From Phoenix dactylifera (taxonomy: Eukaryota; Streptophyta; Magnoliopsida; Arecales; Arecaceae), in NCBI RefSeq assembly GCF_009389715.1, contig NC_052399.1, forward strand, positions 16,619,646 through 16,683,645: a stretch of 64,000 nt of DNA, in the 5' to 3' direction. The notes under the pieces are model-generated. The model was not told the origin of the DNA and searched no databases. It saw nothing but the letters and a program-made list of their open reading frames with translations. This document shows, piece by piece, positions 36,601-50,371 of the stretch. A program made the position numbers and the translations under genes. Numbering within the stretch: the stretch's first letter is position 1; each line of letters starts with the position of its first letter.

Positions 36601-39600
36601 ACAAATTTTATTAAGGTATACAGAAAACATGGATCAGATAGTCTTACACTATGTCTCGTGTATTACCTTTACATATAGCATCAATCTATAACCACAAATC
36701 TGGCTAACCAATATAAATTGAAGCAGCCAATTTCTTACCTTAAGAAGATTTTCAGCTGAAATGCTTTCACACAGAGTTGAAGAATCCTGGTAAGAAAAAC
36801 AACTGATTAAAATTTCAAAATGTTGAAACTTGAAAGCAAACAATAATTTGGACCTCAAAGGTTATGCCTTTTATTAAGCATTTTGAACAAACCTCACATG
36901 ATTCATTCGACTCAAAAGAGAAGTTATTGATCTGATGAAGAGACCAAAATCCAGGAGCAGGAAAAAACTGAGGGCACAAGTAGTTAAGCTGGGATGAAAT
37001 TCTTGAACTTGATTTTAGGATTGGTATTTCCATATTTCTTCTGCAGAGAAATAAAGAAACTTAAGAATAAGAACCTAACAAGAAATGACCGACCATTTTA
37101 AGGGCCTGTCATGCAAATACTAAAAAAATATATTTAAATGTTTTAATGTCTAGTCTCGATTACTTGAGAGCATTGCAAATGCTACACATAGTCATCATAT
37201 GCAAATTTACCTAATTATAAGACCATCCTGCGATTACTCAACTAGACGAGTAGGTCAAAATATGGATAATAAATGCCTAAAAGTGAGAGAATCAGTTTAA
37301 AATAAATGCACCTTTTCTTTATTATATAATGATTGATATCCCAGTACACGTGTTGAATTGGTCAAAATGCTAAAACATAGCCCCAATTCTCTAACAACTA
37401 TTTTACACATTACCTCTTAAACTATAGTTGTCTACAATACCAGGAATGCTAAGCTGTACCCCCTGTTCATATATTCCTGCAAATTTATATCCATATTTAA
37501 CGTACATACCATTTATTAGTTGAGCAACAAATCTGTAAGAACCATTATAGTGCTTCAGCTATAATAGTCGAAAACATACTTCATATAGTTTCTATAAGCA
37601 AAAAAAAAAAAAAGCAAAACAAATGTTTTGCACATTTTTTTAAGAATAATTAAAAGGAGTTGAAACCAGAAAGTTTAGTTGCTGAAGTATGGCTGGAAAT
37701 CCTTTCCAGTTTATTTTTTGTTTCAATTTCTGAAGATCACTGATGCCCCTTGACGCATCAACTCTAGCATTATTCAGCAAGACAACACATGACTAGACAT
37801 TACATCATCTGTGGTAGCAAATTGGTCCACCCAAAAATTTTACAGGCCAATTTCTCAGCCATCTCAGTGGGCGACCAATTTTGCAATGAACACAGATATC
37901 AGTTTATCTCAGCCAATATGCAAAAGTAGAGATTTGAAAGGAAATAAAAGATCTCAATATCTCGGTCAATATATAACAACAAAGATAATGAGATATTGGT
38001 CAAGATAGGAAAAAAAAAAAGATTAACTACCAAATTAGGCATTGAATTTAAATTTAGTATAGAAATTAAAAACCCATTATAGGATAGTCAAAAAAGGACT
38101 AAAATATCTTGGCCGATATATTTGTATCATATCCACCAATATCTGAGTATTTATCACTTTGTACTACCCGATATGATGATGCTGATCTATACTTTATATA
38201 CACATACAAGCAGACAGACACATACATGTAAGCACACATGCATAAATACACATTTGTGTAATTATATACATGTGTGTGTTGCATAGGTGAGTGCCTACAA
38301 AGCGATATCTTGACCAAGATGAAAACCACGAATCAGACTCAACTGTATGACACATGGGAATGATGTTAGAAAACTACATTTAAAAAAGAGAAAGACAGAT
38401 GCTTATGGTTTTACTTCAACATGCAATAGAAACCCCTTAAACATTATCACTTTGAACTCGTAAAAGATTCATCTTTTACTTAATATCTACCCTTATACAA
38501 AAGATTTTTGGGCTGGCATGGGCATGATCCATGATGATTTGACATTGCATGCAGAGAGTACTGCTCAAATTTATGTCAAAGAGCTAGCAAAAATGGAACA
38601 GTCTAATCTACCATGGAGATGAAAGTGGTAGAAAGGATTTGGAAATGCTTGCAGTAATGCTTGAGTCAATCCTTAATAGGGATAAATGGCGAATAAAGAT
38701 ACATAAAACCTGCAGCATATAACTCAAACAAGGCTTCTTGGTTATGTTTATGGCTATAAAACTAGACTATGCTTACTCCATTATCACAGATCAATCCTCA
38801 ACCTATTATTTCCGACCAGACCATTAATGTGAAATTGATAAAGATAGATAATGCACAAGCAATTCACAACTGGATGTTTGTGTTATATTTTGACAATTGA
38901 TAGGCATAAAGGACTAATATCAAGCAAATCTCACATTTCATGTCCTGCCATGATATGTTGTGCACCACCAAATCTTTTCATCCACCTCTGATAATCTATA
39001 CTCCTTGTCACAGAAGATGGACCCAGGTGAATTATACAATTTACAGTTTTTAAATGCTCTCTTGGCCGATCAGCAGAATCCGTGTAATAAGGATTAAGAG
39101 ACTGTATGGACAACAGTTCATAGATATGAAGTGGTGTAGGGCAGTCCACCAGAAGTACAATGGGACCAGGGGATGAAGGCCCAAGAACATCACTTGGATG
39201 AACCTACAAAACATGGCAAATAAGCAAAACTTTGTAACACTTATATGTGAGCTTAGAGGGGGAGAAAATATATTCTAGGTCAACTGAAAAGTGGAAGTAG
39301 CAAATGTTGCAAGAAATTTAGAAAGAAGTAGCAATTTTCTACAGAATAAGGGCTAAAACCTAAGGAAAATATGTTCTTCATAAGGGGGATTAACAATATC
39401 GAGAAAAAAATAATATTATTTACTACATGGAAACATGAGACCACAAGTGTTCTTCAAGAAAGTTTTACCGAACCAAAAGCTTTTTTCTTTGGTAAAAGCG
39501 GAACTGAAAGCTTTCAAAAGATTAAAATGCTCAAATGACCGACCATAATGTTGAGGCGATCTGACATGACCGAGTTCCCAAGTTGTAGTTCACGATATTT

Positions 39601-42600
39601 TGGTCCAGGTCTCAACCCAAGAGATGCAGCTTTATCTGGGTCAAATTTTCCCTTTATTTCTGGCAGTTCGCATGCATAGATCACAGCAATCTCACCAGGC
39701 TTTAGTGCTGATCCCGTTTCACTGTCCAAGCTCTGTAAACATGGAGCATTCCAATCTGTTAACTCACTTGTGTTCGCTTCACCAACCAAATCAAATTTGG
39801 AACATTAAAACTGACCATAGTATTTTTTGAAGATCTTGGCCTCAACGGAATAGCAGATATCCGGACCACTTCATCGTCGATAAGAACAATAGGATCTGTG
39901 GATTTCCCAACTTCCGGACCTGAAAAGTTAGTTATACCACCTTGTGTCGCTCCAAAGCTGTGTGTGTGAACCATGGCAGCATTTGGGATGAAAGATCGCA
40001 TTGCATCAACTAAATAGTTAAGATCAGAAGGACCCCATATATTGATCTAAAATACAAAAAGCAAAAGAAAACCATATTTTATTTTAAAAATCTCTTAAGT
40101 CGAAGACATTTATATGTGAATATGAAAATGAATCAATTTTCAAGCAGAAGGGAGGAAAATTATCCTATTACTTACCGACATTCCTTCCTCTCCAATGCCT
40201 GCTAAAGTAAGCAGAAGACCTACATACAAGTGAAAACAAACCAACATTTATGCATTTTCTATTTTAAGGTATAAGTAAGAGCTAGAGATCAGAGATTAAG
40301 AGGGCAGCATCTTCTATTTGACCTTCTTAGTCACAATATGTTCAGTTACATATATTCTCAATCACTTATAAACTCGTAAAAGAAAATTTAACTACAATTC
40401 TAAGTATAACAATCACTTGCCTGGAAGTCCACCTGCAGTTTCTGAGCACACTCGAGTCACAAACATGTGATCAATCTGAGGGAAGGGGAGAACCCAATCA
40501 AAATTTGTTCTGAAAATGTAAAAAGCCATGGCTATGACCACAACAAGTCAAGCAACATCTTGGTAAATACAGGAGGATGCAGAGAAATATAAAACAGAAG
40601 AAACGAAGTTGGTAAAAATAAACCATGGCCAAGTGACATGACGAAAACAGAGTCAAAAAGGAGAAAAATGGAGAAAAGAAAAATTATATGACCTCTCAGA
40701 GATCCCATACCTTTGATAACTTTATCTTGTGCTCGGTGCAGAAACGCTGCAACCCCTGAAACCAGATGAATTTAAAGTTAAAAAATGGAAAACTAAATGC
40801 CTCTTTGACATTTTACTGAGAAGTCGACAGTAATCAATATCTCAAGATAGATTATGCATTTTAGGTGGAGAGGATATTTCAGTACTTCTGCATAAAATAT
40901 CATGAAAAAAGGAAAAGATTTTATCTTCAGACTTAGCCCCCAAAATTCTAGAAGCCTAATTTTTATACATTATTCACTCTTGCCTATCCAGTTATATGCT
41001 GAAAATTTATTTGCAAGATTATACATATGAGAAAATACTGTAAATATCAACATTATAATGATTTTGTGCATAAAATAGGCTACTGCATTATCCATCCCTG
41101 AAAGCTTCACAACCCAAGTAGTTTTGACAACAATCAAGATATAAACATAAGTGTCACTAGTGGTGGAGTTTGAAAGATGAGGCAAGCAGATGTTTGAGAA
41201 TCCAAGACCATTAGAAGCATTCACATGCATGATGATGCATTTGAAAAGATAAGGAAGTACAACCCTAGAGCATGAGCCAGTTGAGATATCATCATCAAGA
41301 AAGAAACTGAGGCAAATTGGTAGTCATTATGCAATGGAGCCCACCTAGGTATAGATTTTTGAACTGCAGTGCATATATCTAGGAAATTTCTTAATATGAT
41401 GAACTCAGCACTGAAGAACTCAAGCTAAAGGGGCTGATGATACAAGCTAGCAACAAAGTTCTTTGGCTAGCAAAGACAAACCTCTAGGGAAGCACGTTGA
41501 TTAGCCAGTGAAGTTGCAAATAACAATTAACAGTTGTATAAAGGTAATGAGATGCTGTAGGCAGAAGATGCTATAATTCTCTAGGCAGCAGATGAGTCAA
41601 CAATAAATGCCAAGTGCACTAGAGAAGACAGTCAAGTCCCAAGGAGCAGAAGAAGAGACAAGCCAATAGCTAATGAAAAGCATGATACAGGTGATTATGT
41701 CTTCATGCAGACATCCTGGGATGATAATGTTGAACTAGAAACATCCATATCAAGAGAGATAAAAATGTGCATAAAAGAAATTTGTCTTAAAACTCAAGAC
41801 AGTAAGCAGAATGATAACAGCAAGAAACCCAATTTTACAAGTGGTATTGTGGATATGGTGAAGAACATGGTATGGTTTATAAAATAAAGATGTCAACTGC
41901 AACTGAAGATCCCAGATAGGTATATAATTCGAAACAAGGTATTCCTAATTCTCCCAATATATAATTGGTGACGAAGCCTGAGATGAATTCCAAACCAATT
42001 AACCCCACCCGCCACTCCGCCACCCACAGCCCAACCTCCACCTCAAGACTCGCTTTTAAGCCTGTTCACATAATGGATGACCAAACTAGGGAACTGCTCC
42101 AAGATTTCGTCTCTATGTATATGCGTGTCTCTGTGTATGTACAATTTGTGCAAACACACATAAAAATACATATTGACACATATAAATATATTATGAACAA
42201 GCAGAGCGTCCAATGCACTGATTTCTGCTTTCTCTATTCTTTCTACTGCAACCTATCTTATCTCCTTCAAGCTTCAATTGCCATGATTTTTGGGCGGACA
42301 ATGAAGATGAACTGTGACAGATTTGGAAGGATTGGTGGCTAGTTAAAAGTGTTATATTACAAAACAATGGCATTGCAATTATGTCAATGCAATCCACCCT
42401 AGACCATTAACCAGCGCGGTGGGGTGGTAGCAGTGCTTGTTCAATTTTTTTGGTCCTCCAATATAGTGTCCACCATACATCCTGCCTCAATATACATAAT
42501 GTGAGCCGGATTAAAACCTGCCAATGTATGCCACATGTGTGCCATTTATATCAGACGCCCTGAGGGTGGGATGTCCGATTGAATCTCTATTGGATGATCA

Positions 42601-44797
42601 AATGGCCTAGTCAGTTTTGGAATTTACTTGTTCCCTTGATTGCATGACCTGCAAGCTTAGTTTAGTCCAAGGAGAAAGGAAGAATCACAGTGGAAGGGAT
42701 TTGCACTTTTTGATGAAGGAAAACAAATTTGTGTTTCTGATGGGAGGAACTTAACATGATCCCATCATACTAGTAAAGACTAGGTTGTCAGGTCAACAGA
42801 CTGAAAGGCAGTTACTGCATATCTGAGGAGTAGATGATCATCATTTCTACTCTCAAGATAATATTTCACAAAATAATGACAGGTAGTCCATGAAAAGAAA
42901 CCTAGTAAATGTATCTTCATTTTCTCATATATCATACCACATCCAATTCCATGATTTAGCTCCCAAATCCAGTATCACCTCACGCATCACCACCTTTCTT
43001 TTGGCTGAGTTATACCTCCAACCTTCTCAATTGCTACCAAGCAAGCCCAAGTTTAAACCCAATGAAGAAAGGCCCTCAACTAATTATCAGCAACCCAATC
43101 AATTAAGAAACACAGTAGTCCTGAATGCTTCGAATCATCAATTGACCTCAATTAATTTACCATAAAATTTGACGTCTTGTTGTAACTTTTTTACACCAAT
43201 CACTGAGACACTGAATATATTGGATTGCTAAAAAATGCATTTCTAAAAAAATTATGTAATTTTCATTGCGGAAATTACAATGATATGGTATAATGAAACC
43301 CCACTTCATCTACATTCTTCAAGAAGCCTTAAAAAAAATTGCAACTAAAAGTAAAGATAGCTGGAATAAAAGAATGGATGCTTCACTTTAGCCAAACATA
43401 CCTCACCAGCATTAAAAATAAATCTCTGTTTATCAAAGAACAGCAAAACTGATGGTGAGGTGTCCTGTGTGTCCATTCCCGTCCCCAAAATCTGCAGAAC
43501 AAAATCCAAAACAAAGAAGGAGATAAGTCAATTCACAGTAAACTGATTCTGCATTATCTAAAACCATAACAACTGCAAAATGATTACAATACAGGATCTC
43601 TGATTTCAAAACCATTAATACAATCTTGAAATTTAGTGTAGCCTACCAAAAAAAGAAGCCTTAATCCAGCCCAAAAAATATTACATGCAGAGCAAGAATA
43701 GATGAAAATATGAAACAATTACCTGAGATATGATGGCCCAGAAACCAGTACATCAATAAATTTTCAACTACAAACATATAAAGAAGAGAACTCAAACAAG
43801 TCATTCGAACATGGTGTCTGAGAATAATTAAAGATGGGAAGTAAAAAACGTAAGAAACAGAGAAGGGGGGAAAAAAGAAAGGAAGAAGCCAGAAAGAAAA
43901 ACCCATGGCAGTGAAAATTTCGCAGCCCTAACTTTCAAAAAAGGTTTTCTTTTGATCAGGAAAAGGATAAAAGACATAAAGAATTTGGAGATCTGGAGAA
44001 ATTTAAGATGTTCAACTTTGTGCAAAGACCTGTGTTGCAAAATCATTATAACAAACAAATCCAAGGCCAAATTTGAATATTCTCTTTACCAGAATCGAAA
44101 CTTTTTAATTCCTTTTGCTACGATATCATATCATTATCAACAAGCAAAATCCAGGAAAGTTTGGATCTTTTTACCAAAATCCAACCTTTTAATTCCTTTT
44201 TGTTTAAATTTTAACAAGATACGAGATTCAAAATAGGAAATTTGGACGGACTATAAAAATGGATTCCCAAGATTTCAAGAAGCCGCGAGAAGAAAATCCT
44301 AAGAACAAGAAAAGATTGAAAGCAATCCCCACCTGAACGTAACAGATGGTGTTGACAGGATTCAGCTTCCGCGTCTTGATCTGGAGAGTCTTGGGTTTGC
44401 CGCTCTTGTCCCTCCCCTCCGCCCTCCTCTTGTTGAACCCCATTCCTTCCTTCTCTTCCATCTCCAGCGCTCTCTCCCTACCCCTTTCTTCCCTCAACGT
44501 ACTGTTGCCTCTCCTCTGGGGTAGCACGCCGCCGCCGCCGCCGCCGCCGCCGCCCCGTTCTTCCCTGGTAGTACTCCTGCCTCTCCTCGGGTGGAGGACA
44601 CCGCCGCCGCTGCCGCTGGCCCTTCTTCCCCTCCTACCGGAATAGGAGAGCACGGAGGTGAGAGGGAAGTGAGGTTTAAGGGGAGTTCCGGGCTTGGAGA
44701 GGACAGAGGTGGCGAAGAAGAAGCGAGAGAAGGGATTCTTGGAGAGCGGAGACGAGGAGGGGAGGAGCAGTCTAAGGCTGGAGGAGATTTGCGGCAT
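33622..44797 (-). CDS. TRZ4: Long-form tRNase Z (TRZ3/TRZ4 type), 13 exons, 1,021 aa
   Basis: Exons on the minus strand: 44797-44333, 43491-43402, 40755-40711, 40475-40421, 40219-40176, 40046-39816, 39732-39544, 39203-38935, 37040-36893, 36786-36739, 35847-35354, 35258-34583, 33933-33622; every phase agrees. The enzyme cuts the 3' trailer from precursor tRNAs. The protein has the two-half ELAC2-like layout. A Ser/Arg-rich transit-peptide-like start with a Gly run is followed by a degenerate lactamase half (ILGTGMDTQDTSPSVLLFF, INIWGPSDL). The catalytic half has GTGSSQPSKYRN (653-664, PxKxRN loop), HIHADHH (713-719, metal site), GPRPLKRFLDAY (exosite arm), HCPQAFG (866-872), YSGD (895-898) and HFSQRYP (956-962). 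All catalytic residues expected of the family are present. It is somewhat longer than the Arabidopsis proteins, mainly at the N-terminus. Intron 4 starts with GC. Choosing TRZ4 over TRZ3 rests only on its MTV1 neighbour. Confidence 0.94.
40756..43401 (-). other. Intron 2 of tRNase Z
   Basis: Largest intron of the gene, 2,646 bp. The short open frames inside it, for example at 41705-41887 and 42890-43165, match nothing I recognise. Confidence 0.7.
44527..44554. repeat. CCG/GGC trinucleotide run in tRNase Z exon 1
   Basis: About nine CCG triplets, read on the coding strand as a nine-glycine run (residues 82-90) in the presequence region. The length is likely to vary among individuals without disturbing the catalytic domains. 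Confidence 0.9.
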
Positions 44798-47700
44798 ACT
44801 GCGTGATAACGGGAGCTGCCTCTAATTTTAAGGGTTTGGGGGGTTTAAAGGAGGGGATTGGGGCACGAGAGGGAAAGCCACCGAGCCGAGTAACGGAAGG
44901 GGAGCAAGCGACAGAATTTGAGGATTGGGTTTTCTTGGGTCCGTTGCGGATCGAGAGCGGTGATTAGTGAACGGACCTAGAATGTCGGTCCAAGTGTGCA
45001 ACTTTTGCCGACTTTGAGCAGGTAATATCGCTACTCCCATTGTCGTACACCTGGCTCCATTTATTTCTTGTAAAAATTGTATTTTTGAGATACTCTAGCC
45101 TACCTTTTTAGCCGAAAGAAAAGAGGGGCGAATTGACTTCATCCTACACCAATAACTGGGACGTTGGTCTTTGTAATTGCTGATTATTGCCTACTTATAT
45201 AGCAAATAATCGCATTACAAGAAGACACCTTTGTACAAAAAGAGTATTTGCAAGCAAAAGTGTATGCATCAAATGATTACCATCACCTCGGCCCTAAATG
45301 AGATAGCAAAAGGAGCCTTTTGTGAGTTGCTGATAGTTGATCAAAATTTAACTCTATATATGCTCATTGACTAGTTCACAATCTTGAGGTATAATTCTTA
45401 ATTCAAAGCATAATATATGCTTAGCTTGCTCGAGCTTGGCTCAATTTCGATGGATATAAATAAATAAATAAATAATATTTTTAATATTTGATATTATATA
45501 TGGAAAATGCGAAGAAATATTTTGTTAAAAAATAAAATAAGACTATTAGATTTAGTTTATGAAATTGTAATTTGTTGAGCAAACTCTTTAGAGTTTGTCC
45601 CAGAAAATCTTTCAGAATTATCTTCCTGTCTCTACCTTTCAAAAATTATGTTCCCCTTAATTTAGTGCCACCTATAACGAGTCTAAATCCCTATTTTCGC
45701 CTATCTCTCCCGTGAGAGCACCTAAACTAAAATATGCATCTAATTTTCAAATATTCCGTCCAAATCCCAATCTCCATGGATCGTCTTAGCAACTTATGCC
45801 GCAACCCACCTCCCTCTTAGAAATATCAAGTCATAGCCACACCTTTTAAGTTTAATCTGTTTCTTTGAATAGAAACTCCAAGTTCTCATATGAATCTATT
45901 ATCGCGACGTGGGATTCAAATACATAATCAAGGAAGTAGTTGTTGCAAATTGAAATACCAATAATAGCTTGTAACAAATGGAGTTTTGTAATATAAATAT
46001 GTTACAAGAGAAATTGATAATTAAGAATCTCAAAGTAACTTCGTATCAAAATTATCTAGGCATGTTAGAGATAATGATTAGATCAAATGATGGCTAATAG
46101 AGTGGTATAGATAGCCAAACTATGACAGTGGTACAAAATGCCCAAACTATTTTCTAAAATTGAAAAATTTTATATGAACTCAAAAATAAATTGGTGAGTT
46201 ACTAATTCCCTTGGATAGATAAGTATTTTTCAGAGGTTAGAATATTGGCGAGAGATAATGTTGGACTTCACTAACTTCATCCCATACACAAAATTTGATT
46301 ACAATCCTTAATTGATTTCAAAAGGTACTCCACAAATGACGCATAGGATATGAAGGGGGTTTGTGATCTATAGAGTATAAGCATAAGGAAGTTTTACATA
46401 GATTAGCTTGACCCATTAGGGATTGTTCCCACTTCTTTGCTAATTTCTTTCTTTTTTTTGATTAAAAAACATGATCCAATCTTTGGATTCATGTCATTGG
46501 TCACCGTCGGCTTAAAATTAGGTAATATTGTTGCGTTAGAAAAGCCTTGATCTAGTAATAGATTGCATTGCATTTGATTTTAAATATTAGTTAATTAGAC
46601 TAATCCAAAAATTTATAATATGTCTTGTAGCCTTTTTTTTTTTTTTTGATCGAATGTCTTGTAGCGTTCAACCATATATAACTTAAATGGGGTCCAAATC
46701 AAAAGAATGTACTCATGCTTAAAGATTTGACAATAGATTGCAACTTGACTGAATTGTTGGAATTAGAAATATTAGAGTTGGGCTAAGCTCAAGTATGGAT
46801 GGTTAATTTCACAACAATATTGTGTTAAATCATCATCAAGTATTTTATTGCAGCAATAGACTTACCTAACATCAAAGTTAAAAGATAAAGTTTTTAGTTA
46901 AAAAAAAATTAACAATAAAGCTGCAACCTAGTTAAATTACTATCTCATACAATTATATTCTCAGCTAAATTATCCACAGATATAGTATTCATGATACCAT
47001 TTATAATCAACTACCATTTACTTTTAAAAAATGAATAAATCATTTATATGCTTTTTTTAGTTTTAGATTCTAGTTAGAACTTTTTATACAGAAATTTTCT
47101 ATTGTATAAATCTGTACATGCATTATAACTATTATTTATCCTAAAACTATATAAGCGTGAGAATGTTCGATGTGAAATTTTTATATACTCAAAAATTCCT
47201 TCAATAATTTTGGTCAACAAATAACCACGATTTTGTAAACAAGCAATTGTAACCATTAGATTTAGTTAAAAGTATCATGGCAACTGAAGCGGAAACTCTC
47301 AACCCAAATCTCATAATACATTTTTATAGAAGTTAGACCAATCATCCAACGACTTTCGTCATGACCTATTTTCAAGAAAAATATTTACATAAACTCCTTA
47401 AAACTCCTAATCCCAATTCCTCATCATCCCAGTAAAATAGAGCACACCTAAGAACATTGAAATTTATGAAATTATTTGATTTTTTTTCCATATGCATGAG
47501 CTTTTAGATTGTCTTGCCTATATATTTTCATATTCTTTTAATAAGGTTTTGACTAAAAGATGCTACATATACCCAAACTCTTACAAATTTGTTTTTATCT
47601 CTTCTAATCCTGCTGTACATGTATCCGCATGTGCCACATTATTGGTATAACATAGATCCGTGCATCTCTCACTCACTTAGGAATATCATATTTTATCTTC
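44798..47700. other. Intergenic DNA between tRNase Z and mL53
   Basis: The first about 250 bases are the GC-rich leader and promoter side of tRNase Z. The rest is AT-rich, with short (TAAA)n near 45460 and T runs near 46445 and 46630. No gene is supported. Confidence 0.5.
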
Positions 47701-47903
47701 TTCATCTCACTAGTTATAAGAGGGAGATTTTATCTCAGCCAATCCGACGGCTGATATATCATGCCCACTGAAAAAATAGGGAGAGGCGTCTGGTGCGCCA
47801 GCTCCATGCTTCTCTCGCCCTAGACGCAGGCTAGAATTCCAATCTTCCAGCCCTCGAGTCATTCTTGAGAGAGAACCGGGGGGAAGAGAAGAGAAGAGCA
47901 AGG

Positions 47904-50371
47904 ATGCTGAGGTTTTTGTCGAAGGTGCGGATCGAGTGCAATCCGCTGGACCCGCGGAAGACGGCGTGCATGGAGCTGCTGGCGCAGTGCAACGCGCGCA
48001 AGGCCAAGGAGACGAACCCGGCGTGCCAGGTCGAGCTGCACCGCCGCACCGACGACCACCCACCGCAGGTCGTCGTCACCTATATCAACGGCGTCGAGGA
48101 GGCCATCGACGCTGCCTCCACCCCGGCCCAGACCATCCGCCAGCGCATCCTCGACCGCGGCCAGCTTCTCGAGACCGAGCAGATGTTCCGCGACGCCGGC
48201 GAGCCATGGCCTGTCGTCATCCCTGAGGACGAGCTCCACCAGAGCTTCCCGGGAATCAAGGTAAATACGGGCGTCGCAGTCTTTTTCTTACCTTCCGTCG
48301 TTGAGGCATATCATCGAATACATGGTGTGGCTATTTGTTTTGCCCGCCGTTCACTTGTTACCCTTTCCTGTGGTGTACGAAGCTTTAACATGTCGTAATG
48401 TGGAACAGGAAAAAAGAAAAGAACCTTAACAAAAAGGTGATGGATAAAATTGTTAGCTAATGGCGAGGTATGACAGCGTTTGAAGCTTCCCTCAGCTAAT
48501 AAGCCTATGCATGACATCTAATAATATTTGAAAGGAAAAAGTCTGCTTGTTATAAGAAGACATCTATATTTCTATCAATTTTTTGGAGAGAGAAAATTGT
48601 AAAAAAATGTTTAATGGTTAATGGAATATTCATATGAATGAAAATGTGTGACAGTTTGCAGAGTCCCTACTTAAAAAATTAAAACGTTTCCTTGCTTTTT
48701 GGTTAGCGTTATTAAGATGGATATATAAATAATACAAATGCATTGATCAAATTTCTCCAAGTTAGTAGCTTCTCTTTTTTTGGTACAAAGTAGCTTCTCT
48801 TTTAAAAGAACTTTTGCCAGTAGTCCTCAATTAACTAGTTTTGTAATTCCTTTGTAGTTTGTTATCAGAAATTTGACAAGGTGCTGATTTCATCCTAGTT
48901 TGAGGTGGGATTCTCAAGTTCATATTCTCTATAACTTGTTTTATTATTTCTCAGATTCCTTAAGCCATGGATTTTGATGGAATATAGAAAATTAACCAGA
49001 GAACAGTAGAAGTATACTTGTTATTTTCACAAATTTCACAGCCCCTTTGAGTGAGACCAGCTAACCTGGTGTGGCGCAGGAACCAGTTGTGCTGCCTTAA
49101 ATATATATTTCTCGATATTAAAGTCTGATGTGTTGAACTACCTATGGAAGGAAAATGCAAAAATATCTGGAATTTGATCACCTGTTCTTGACGGAGGTTC
49201 AAGAAAAATGGTATTTGTCATGTGTCAGTTTTTAGAAAATGTAGGAATGGAGATCTCACAGGCTTGGAGGCTTCACAATATGTTCGGTAAGCGGCTTGTC
49301 AACTAGATCTTCTTTTAAATTGAACAGAAAAATGGTTAGTGACTTAGCAGTTAGCATACATCTCCCAATACTTTTATGAGGGAGTAGAGGGTGGTCTCTT
49401 CATATCTTGGTATCAGAGAATGAGCTTGAATGTACATCTTCGAGTTAAGAATATTCAAGAGGGATACCTAAACAATTACAGTGTAAGATCAAGAAAGAGA
49501 ATACTGGCATGTGCTGAGAACAAAAGGTTATGAAAAATGTAAGGTTTAACCACATTGAATGCATCACTTGGAGCTTCGATAGCTCTTATGTTAGGCTAGT
49601 GGAATCTAAAAATTTCAAAGTAACTCGTTTATGTATTATACTGCAATATTATGTTATTGATCTCACGTTGGTCTATATTATGTTTGATAAGGTGATAGCT
49701 GTTTCCAGTTTGGTCAATAATAAATTAACAGAGTTGTTTTAATATTAGCAAGAAAAAGGTTCTCATGAAAAGCAGGTGAATTGTGCTCTCTACATCCTTG
49801 TGTCTGTCTTGAAATCCTGTGATGTTTCTTCAGACTCTATTTAATCAGAATTTCTCTTGTCTTCTATAATCCTGTCGCTGGTTGGGCATCACTGAAGCAG
49901 CTAGTTTAGTTTTCATCAGAATAGATAGCATATAAAGTATGCAGAGTTGCTTACCATAATTGATGACGGTATGCAGCAAATTGAGCAGTAAGGGGGACCA
50001 AGTGCATCCATTTCAGCATTTGTACTTGGGATTCAAATGAAAAAGCAAAGCCTAGCTCCATCAAATTTTGTGTTTCCTGATTAATCAAGCCCCAAACATA
50101 TCACTTAAAGAATATCTCAGTTATATGTTCTTCATCGAGCATGTCTAGATGCTGTCTCATTCTATAGTCTGCCAGATGTAAAAATTTCACCCAGATTATT
50201 CATTTACCTGTTCAAGCAATTTTAATTCTGCCATTATTTTTGGTGTTATTTAAACTAATTTTGTTAAAGTAACTTTAGATTTTTTTCATTCATTTTGTTC
50301 TTTTCCTAAGAATTATTGCTAATATTATGCTTCTTTTACAGCCAAAAAAAGCAGAAGAAAAGAGCCAGTAA
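47904..50371 (+). CDS. MRPL53: Mitochondrial large-subunit ribosomal protein mL53, 2 exons, 128 aa
   Basis: Exon 1 is 47904-48260 (119 codons). Exon 2 is 50342-50371, giving PKKAEEKSQ and stop. The intron is GT-AG (AAG|GTAAAT ... TTTACAG). The product begins MLRFLSKVRIECNPLD and continues with TACMELLAQCNARKAKETNP, a conserved block of plant mL53-type proteins, and resembles the human MRPL53 pattern (KVRVQFCPF). Such proteins sit in the mitochondrial 50S-like subunit. The short basic N-terminus could serve as targeting signal. The first exon is GC-rich (about two thirds GC) in an AT-rich setting, as is common in monocots. The ATG at 47904 is the natural start: in-frame codons back to 47865 contain no ATG. 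It could be annotated elsewhere under a different mitochondrial L-protein name. Confidence 0.85.
48261..50341 (+). other. Intron 1 of mL53
   Basis: AT-rich intron of 2,081 bp separating the body of the protein from nine C-terminal codons. No other feature was recognised. Confidence 0.75.

Noticed and set aside
37830-38330. Sequence with repeated 'gatatctcgg..ggtca' words in a tRNase Z intron
   Set aside because: It looks like an old dispersed element also hinted at near 7330-7700, but ends and target duplications could not be defined.
41705-43165. Short plus-strand frames inside tRNase Z intron 2
   Set aside because: No homology recognised and no splice or start context; expected by chance in 2.6 kb.
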